From IMG/VR virus record IMGVR_UViG_3300043256_000467, positions 1 through 61,577 of that record: a stretch of 61,577 nt of DNA; one strand, given 5' to 3'. The notes beneath the pieces are model-generated. The model was not told the origin of the DNA. It ran no database searches and saw only the letters and a list, made by a program, of their open reading frames with translations. The stretch comes from a virus. The translations under genes and the position numbers were made by a program. Shown here piece after piece: positions 58,196-61,577 of this stretch (position 1 is its first letter; the number at the start of each line of letters is the position of its first letter).

Positions 58196-58435
58196 TCAGG
58201 CCAGTTCACGATAGAAGAACTGGCTGGATATATTCGGGTTAAAGGGCTCGCCGGTGAAGGTACGATCCCACCTAACAGAACAGTCCCGACAACGCGCATC
58301 CCAGAAGAACGAGAGTACCTTGTGGGCAGTAACCCGCTCGTGCTTGTCTATTGCGCTACCCATGCTTGGTCCGCCGATAGGAGCTTCCTTCGTGAAGCCC
58401 ATTGCTTCCACTTGTGCATCCGTCATTCGTGCCAT
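58196..58435 (-). CDS. Hypothetical protein with CRDC, 79 aa
   Basis: GAAGGAGAGGCGAGA precedes the ATG. A single RCRDCSVRW motif in the middle and an aromatic C-terminus NPNISSQFFYREL. Function unknown. Confidence 0.65.
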   Translation of the reverse strand: MARMTDAQVEAMGFTKEAPIGGPSMGSAIDKHERVTAHKVLSFFWDARCRDCSVRWDRTFTGEPFNPNISSQFFYRELA

Positions 58436-58468
58436 TCTCGCCTCTCCTTCTGCATGAGCTTACCGTCA

Positions 58469-58705
58469 TCAGGCCACGACGCTCATCTTCGCGACGAGCG
58501 ACGAAGCTATCTCCTCCTCCACCGCTTTCTGTTCACCTATCCGCTTGGGCTTCTGCCCTGCCGCTCCATGCCCCGCCTGATAAGTTGGCTTCCCGTGTAT
58601 CACCCTTGCCACTGGGTGCCGCCTTGAGGTTTGTGTTACCAGGCCGTTGGGCTGGGGGCTGTGCCGCTTGTTGTGCCTGCGGCCTGCATCTTTTTTACCC
58701 TTCAT
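58469..58705 (-). CDS. Basic small protein, possibly leaderless
   Basis: 78 residues, strongly basic at the start (MKGKKDAGRRHNKRH). There is no ribosome site; the ATG follows TATAT immediately behind palindrome F (58717-58728). Helical end (EQKAVEEEIASSLVAKMSV). Could be an early DNA- or RNA-binding protein, or not expressed. Confidence 0.45.
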   Translation of the reverse strand: MKGKKDAGRRHNKRHSPQPNGLVTQTSRRHPVARVIHGKPTYQAGHGAAGQKPKRIGEQKAVEEEIASSLVAKMSVVA

Positions 58706-58716
58706 ATATATTATCG

Positions 58717-58728
58717 ATGATTAATCAT
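58717..58728. promoter_or_regulatory. Operator-like palindrome F
   Basis: ATGATTAATCAT, a perfect 12-base palindrome containing the TGATTAATCA core. The expected -35 place reads CAGAAA instead of TTGACA, so promoter function is doubtful, although TATA-like bases lie at 58701-58712. Confidence 0.6.
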
Positions 58729-58860
58729 GTTTCTGAAGGGGTTTTGGGAGGAGATTTGTAAAAACTTTGAGAAACTTTAGGTATGCTCCTAGGCTGCTAG
58801 GGGTGCCAGAGTGAAGAACTCCCGCCTAAGCCACTTCCACTTGGAAAGGGCGAGGAGGTC
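58729..58860 (-). other. Intergenic stretch of about 130 bases
   Basis: Contains CCTAG-CAGC-CTAGG (5-bp stem) followed on the transcribed strand by AAAGTTT-CTC-AAAGTTT and a T-rich tail, which could terminate transcription. The first part continues the frame of the upstream 41-codon gene past its TAA. No supported gene. Confidence 0.4.
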
Positions 58861-58986
58861 TTAGGCACACCACTGCCCGGCTTCCCGGCAACCGTGCCGC
58901 CCGCAGACCCAGAGGGTCGCGCCCTCCGTCTGCAATACTACGACGTAAGCGTGTAGGTTGAGCTTGCAAAACAATCTACCGATCAT
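58861..58986 (-). CDS. Zinc-knuckle peptide, 41 aa
   Basis: Read from sequence: ATG 58986 lies inside the end of the previous gene (11-base overlap), with GGAGCG six bases upstream. A strand pair (LHAYVVVLQTEGATLW) and CGRHGCREAGQWC suggest a small zinc knuckle. Short, so moderate confidence. Confidence 0.5.
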   Translation of the reverse strand: MIGRLFCKLNLHAYVVVLQTEGATLWVCGRHGCREAGQWCA

Positions 58987-59443
58987 CGAAGCGCTCCGCT
59001 CGCTCCTGCGCCTCAGCCTCTAGCTGCTGCTGGAGCCTGTCCACGGGCTCGTCCTTGCGGTGCCTCCACAGCGGCCAGGCCACAAGGCCCATGACGCCCA
59101 CCACCAGGAGCAAGTTACCGAAGGCACCGCCCCACCAAATAGTCACGTTGCAACTATTGATCCAGCTACCACCACCGCACGCAGAACAGATGCTAGACAT
59201 GGGCCGAAAGGTCGGTGTGGCGCAGCCCTCGGGGTCAGGGATACAAGTTGCTGGCAGCGGATCAGATAATGATATCGGTGTCGGCTCAGGAGTCGGGTTA
59301 TCACAAGGGGCCTTCCCCTTCGGGCCAATCGGCACCCCCACGCAGTCGTCACCGTCGGCCCCGGCTTGAGGCACCGAGACAACCAGGGTGGAGAACGTCA
59401 GCAGCACAACAAGTACAGCTACGATGGCTAGCAGATGCTTCAT
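58976..59443 (-). CDS. Secreted Cys-rich protein with C-terminal membrane anchor
   Basis: 155 residues. A clear signal peptide (LLAIVAVLVVLLTFSTLVVS, then AGADG) is followed by a Pro/Cys-rich region with about eight cysteines (DDCVG, ATCIPDPEGCATP, SICSACGG), then a membrane helix LLLVVGVMGLVAWPLW and a basic cytoplasmic tail RHRKDEPVDRLQQQ. Type I membrane topology with an extracytoplasmic disulfide-bonded domain is expected. Phages rarely encode such proteins except for superinfection exclusion or envelope changes. Confidence 0.65.
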   Translation of the reverse strand: MKHLLAIVAVLVVLLTFSTLVVSVPQAGADGDDCVGVPIGPKGKAPCDNPTPEPTPISLSDPLPATCIPDPEGCATPTFRPMSSICSACGGGSWINSCNVTIWWGGAFGNLLLVVGVMGLVAWPLWRHRKDEPVDRLQQQLEAEAQERAERFDDR

Positions 59444-59598
59444 GGTAAACCTCCTCCCATGCGATTTTCAATGAGGAGCAGATCGCGCGTCTCCTCCGAG
59501 ACCACGATGCCGTTGGGGAGGGTGAGGTTGTAGATAACAGGGCGGCCCCATAGGACGTGCCAGAGGACTTTCAGTCTGTTAGGTATTATACGGATCAT
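59440..59598 (-). CDS. Hypothetical protein, 52 aa
   Basis: ATG 59598 (MIRIIPNRLKVL) after GAAAGGAGACACAGC. Basic helix followed by strands NLTLPNGIVVSEET. ATGA overlap with a small frame upstream. Function unknown. Confidence 0.6.
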   Translation of the reverse strand: MIRIIPNRLKVLWHVLWGRPVIYNLTLPNGIVVSEETRDLLLIENRMGGGLP

Positions 59599-59684
59599 GC
59601 TGTGTCTCCTTTCTTCGGCCTGCTCCGCAGGCACCGCTTGCAGGTCACCGACCGCCACCTCGAGTATAGACACAAGAGTGTCAG
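59595..59684 (-). CDS. Possible short CxxC peptide
   Basis: Frame ending in a TGA that overlaps the next ATG; it contains SRWRSVTCKRCLRSRPKKG, which looks like the tail of many small phage zinc proteins. The only starts are CTG or TTG without a ribosome site. Low confidence; may be a remnant. Confidence 0.28.
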   Translation of the reverse strand: MTLLCLYSRWRSVTCKRCLRSRPKKGDTA

Positions 59685-60436
59685 GCTAGCATTCGCTGAC
59701 CGTTGCGGATCGACTCGATAGTCGACTTGTGAAGCACTATCTTCACCTCCCCATGGCGCTCCTTCAGCGCCTCGACATCGCTGGCGTCGGTGATCCACGA
59801 CGCGCCCCACGGCCCGATATAGTAGATGCGTTGGCGGTCTAGGTCCCATGCTAAGTAAGGCTGCATCTCAACGTCCTCCCGCTCTATCTGTTCCCATAAG
59901 TTTTGCATCCGTCCGCTAGGGCAGGCTGTAGGATGACCGCCCCACCATAGCACGGCTTCGTTGTGCTCTAGCAGCGTCGTCGCTGGATCACGGTCGAAGT
60001 CTGGCCGGTGCGGTTCCCAGTCGAAATGCATGGCCATCTCATTGATGATCCGCACATTCGACTGCACCTGCGGGTCGGTGAGCGGCTTGCCCTCATCCGG
60101 TGCGCCGGCGGTATACTGCGATTCATTCTCGAAGGAGTTGCCTCGCGTGTTCGCTTCATCATTGCCACTGGCCCAGCAAGAGACGTGGAATGGGTAGTGC
60201 TGGATAACGCAGCCATCTAGCAAGATGGAGCCCGTGACTGAGGCGGCAGCGTTTTTGGTGAACTCCCCGTTGGGGAGCCGGCTCATGTCGAAGAGGCGCG
60301 AGTACCAGCCCACCAGCTTGCCGACCATGCTGTGCGGAATGTAGATTTCCGAGGTACATGGCTGCGTGTACTGCTTCTCGACAGGACCGGGCTCGCGCTC
60401 TGCCCAGGACAGCCAGCCGTCGGGCGTGATGCTCAC
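59681..60436 (-). CDS. N-acetylmuramoyl-L-alanine amidase endolysin (Amidase_2-like)
   Basis: 251 residues. IYIPHSMVG gives the first zinc histidine (H35); QHYPFHVSCWASGNDEANTR and LTDPQVQSNVRIINEM are standard Amidase_2/PGRP segments; LLEHNEAV (H158) and HPTACPSGR (C172) supply the other ligands, as in T7 lysozyme. It would cleave the bond between muramic acid and the stem peptide. The last 55 residues (QPYLAWDLDRQRIYYIGPW) may bind the cell wall. It lies in the early-looking gene block rather than beside a holin. Confidence 0.82.
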   Translation of the reverse strand: MSITPDGWLSWAEREPGPVEKQYTQPCTSEIYIPHSMVGKLVGWYSRLFDMSRLPNGEFTKNAAASVTGSILLDGCVIQHYPFHVSCWASGNDEANTRGNSFENESQYTAGAPDEGKPLTDPQVQSNVRIINEMAMHFDWEPHRPDFDRDPATTLLEHNEAVLWWGGHPTACPSGRMQNLWEQIEREDVEMQPYLAWDLDRQRIYYIGPWGASWITDASDVEALKERHGEVKIVLHKSTIESIRNGQRMLA

Positions 60437-60460
60437 TAGCCCGGTACCTCAGGGGATATA

Positions 60461-60670
60461 CTACTGCCGCCCATCAGTCCTACGCTTTAGCCCTTGTAGC
60501 TCCTCACAAGCCTTCTTCGAGGGAATCACAGTCCCCCGCTCCCAACGAGAGACGGCCATAATCCCGAATCCAAGCTGCTCCGAGAACGCCTGTTGAGAGA
60601 GTCCCAGACTCTTCCTGAAAGCCTTAATCTCCTCAGGCGACCATGTTCTTTCTACTGCTGCAAGGATCAC
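60461..60670 (-). CDS. XRE-family helix-turn-helix regulator
   Basis: 69 residues, GTG start overlapping the upstream stop. FRKSLGLSQQAFSEQLGFGI with MAVSRWERGTVIPS is a classic Cro/cI-type HTH. With no separate oligomerisation domain it resembles Cro or small antirepressor-type regulators. It sits two genes behind promoter G, so it is a candidate binder of the TGATTAATCA operators, possibly repressing its own operon. Confidence 0.82.
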   Translation of the reverse strand: MILAAVERTWSPEEIKAFRKSLGLSQQAFSEQLGFGIMAVSRWERGTVIPSKKACEELQGLKRRTDGRQ

Positions 60671-61077
60671 TTAGGCACAAGCTCCCAGATCATCTTGCTC
60701 GTCTGCTTGAATAGTACAGGGTTCTCACGGAGATGCCGGCGCACCTCAAACCAGTCGATCTGAGTCTTCCGCCATAGAGCTTGTATCGTAAAGCGCCCCC
60801 CGAGGCGCCTAGCTTCTGCTTCGAGTGCACCGATAAGTGACTCTTCCTCTTGCTCCTCGTGCCGAGGTAGGGGGGCAGCGTGCCTTGGAGTAGTAGCTCG
60901 TACTCGGCAAGAGCCCTCCCCGCGGACTTGCCCCGCGCAGGGGTGACAGATCGGCTCCGCTGGTAGGCCGAGTGTATGGTAGTGCCCAGCAATATCGAGT
61001 TGCCCTCCACACTCAGCGCAGATGTTCGCCCGCTCGTAGCCGTGCCCCTCCAACTTCTTCTCAAGTGCTACTACCAT
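60667..61077 (-). CDS. Zinc-ribbon plus winged-helix-like protein
   Basis: 136 residues. ICAECGGQLDIAG and PICHPCAGQV form a zinc ribbon; the C-terminal FTIQALWRKTQIDWFEVRRH and KMIWELVPK look like a winged helix. First gene behind promoter G, coupled to the XRE gene. Could be a DNA-binding regulator; not a recognised family. Confidence 0.68.
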   Translation of the reverse strand: MVVALEKKLEGHGYERANICAECGGQLDIAGHYHTLGLPAEPICHPCAGQVRGEGSCRVRATTPRHAAPLPRHEEQEEESLIGALEAEARRLGGRFTIQALWRKTQIDWFEVRRHLRENPVLFKQTSKMIWELVPK

Positions 61078-61111
61078 TGGTCATATCCCTTTCTTGAGCC
61101 CTTCACCCACA

Positions 61112-61141
61112 AGTGTACATGATTGATTAATCAGTTGTCAA
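61112..61141 (-). promoter_or_regulatory. Promoter-operator G
   Basis: TTGACA at 61136-61141, 18-base spacer, TACACT at 61112-61117, leftward, with TGATTAATCA at 61124-61133. The stop codon of the upstream gene is inside the palindrome. Drives the two candidate regulators. Confidence 0.83.
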
Positions 61142-61244
61142 GTGGGGGCAATCCGAGCTCCCATCCTCGTCGCTCTAAGGCGTCCCGAAACTGAGAGTGC
61201 TGCCCCCGAAGCATTGTCTCGAGGAGGCACTCGGAACAGATCAC
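61131..61244 (-). CDS. Small protein ending in promoter G, 37 aa
   Basis: Read from sequence: a GTG at 61244 with GGAGAG upstream begins MICSECLLETMLRGQHSQFR and ends LGLPPLDN. The frame is open ten codons further (PVQCLHLGEAVICSEC), with two more cysteines, but no start codon is seen there. The TGA lies in the operator palindrome. May be a start-lost zinc protein. Confidence 0.5.
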   Translation of the reverse strand: MICSECLLETMLRGQHSQFRDALERRGWELGLPPLDN

Positions 61245-61297
61245 CGCCTCTCCAAGATGAAGGCACTGAACGGGTTTACGGGCCTAGCGCCATGAAT

Positions 61298-61337
61298 AAC
61301 CCCTGTAGGTTACAATGGGTTGTAGCCTACAGGGGTT
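61298..61337. repeat. Long near-perfect hairpin in divergent region
   Basis: AACCCCTGTAGGTTACAA and TTGTAGCCTACAGGGGTT pair over 18 bases (one T-G mismatch) around a four-base TGGG loop. TTTTAGG follows on the plus strand. It lies between a leftward gene and a rightward gene, so a terminator role for them is unlikely; it may be a regulatory or replication structure, or end upstream transcription. Confidence 0.7.
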
Positions 61338-61343
61338 TTAGGT

Positions 61344-61449
61344 GCACATCGTCTACCCCTTGCGCACATCTAACTCCTACCTTCACGTCAAGGTATGAAA
61401 TAGCCCCCAACTTCACCACGTTTACCCCTTCAGAACCCCTCAGATGTGC
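61344..61449. repeat. Short repeats in the divergent intergenic region
   Basis: GCACATC at 61344-61350 and 61364-61370, its complement GATGTGC at 61443-61449, and TACCCCTT at 61354-61361 and 61423-61430. No supported gene in 61245-61476. Could be protein-binding sites for divergent transcription or an origin. Confidence 0.45.
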
Positions 61450-61476
61450 CGATACTGAAGCTAGAAGGATAGGAAC

Positions 61477-61577
61477 ATGAATCAAGTCCCCATTATGTGC
61501 AATGACTTATCATGCCGTGACTGTGAATATAGGCGACGAGCCTACCTGACGAAAGCCGCTATCCACCACTACGCGGG
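61477..61577 (+). CDS. Start of a rightward zinc-type gene (partial)
   Basis: AGAAGGATAGGAAC precedes the ATG, and the frame is open to the window end. It begins MNQVPIMCNDLSCRDCEYRR, with CxxxxCxxC, like the small zinc proteins elsewhere. It is the only plus-strand gene I can support and implies a divergent operon to the right. Confidence 0.6.
   Translation, partial: MNQVPIMCNDLSCRDCEYRRRAYLTKAAIHHYA

Noticed and set aside
61298-61337. Hairpin as an intrinsic terminator for neighbouring genes
   Set aside because: The flanking genes are transcribed away from it, so it cannot terminate them; only upstream or antisense transcripts could end there.
1-61577. CRISPR arrays, insertion sequences, integrase or attachment sites, rRNA genes
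   Set aside because: I looked for repeat-spacer patterns, transposase or integrase motifs and rRNA-like stretches and saw none.

Overview
This window looks like part of the genome of a tailed, probably siphovirus-type bacteriophage (Caudoviricetes) infecting an unidentified bacterium. It encodes a terminase, portal, capsid protease and scaffold, major capsid protein, head-tail connectors, tail tube, tail assembly chaperones, tape measure, distal tail proteins and a beta-helix fibre. It also carries its own family A DNA polymerase, sliding clamp, helicase and lysis enzymes. Genes are packed with 1-13 base overlaps, use the standard genetic code and start with ATG, GTG or TTG. Almost all read leftward (minus strand). 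The only rightward gene I can support begins at the far right end (61477) and runs off the window. The leftmost gene (a uracil-DNA glycosylase / DNA polymerase I fusion) runs off the left end. I cannot name the host.

Layout in the direction of transcription (right to left). (1) 61.2-49.9 kb: many small, often zinc-ribbon proteins, an amidase endolysin, an XRE repressor-like protein, a zinc plus winged-helix protein, a secreted Cys-rich membrane protein, a free ADP-ribosyltransferase, MazG-like proteins, a transglycosylase-like endolysin with small membrane proteins, and a phage Dam methylase. (2) 49.9-45.0 kb: small terminase, an N4/N6 DNA methylase flanked by direct repeats, small proteins, large terminase. 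(3) 45.0-38.6 kb: small proteins, including a possible CsrA-like protein. (4) 38.6-31.6 kb: portal-MuF-ADP-ribosyltransferase fusion, head completion protein, ChaB-like protease/scaffold, major capsid protein. (5) 31.5-21.6 kb: a glycan cassette with an NDP-sugar 4,6-dehydratase, two methyltransferases, glycosyltransferases, a kinase-methyltransferase fusion, a virion protein and two holin-like proteins, ending in a three-domain glycosyltransferase. (6) 21.6-7.9 kb: connectors, tail tube carrying a beta-propeller, tail chaperones, tape measure, baseplate and fibre genes. (7) 7.8 kb to the left end: a replication module (truncated QueC, HerA-like ATPase, sliding clamp, SNF2-like helicase, DUF932 protein, UDG-PolA).

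Transcription appears to be controlled by a repeated promoter cassette. Six intergenic sites carry TTGACA, a 17-18 base spacer containing the palindrome TGATTAATCA, and a TATAAT-like box, all pointing leftward; two further sites are degenerate. This suggests one regulator controlling several operons. Candidates are the XRE protein and the zinc/winged-helix protein at the right end, which sit directly behind one of these sites. The head-gene promoters share the TTGACA but lack the palindrome.

The observations most worth following are the promoter-operator network, the virion glycan cassette with its WbdD-like kinase-methyltransferase, the portal-MuF-ADP-ribosyltransferase fusion together with a second free ADP-ribosyltransferase, the UDG-PolA fusion, and a queC gene apparently cut short by an inserted HerA ATPase. 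All functions come from reading motifs in the sequence; no database search was run.
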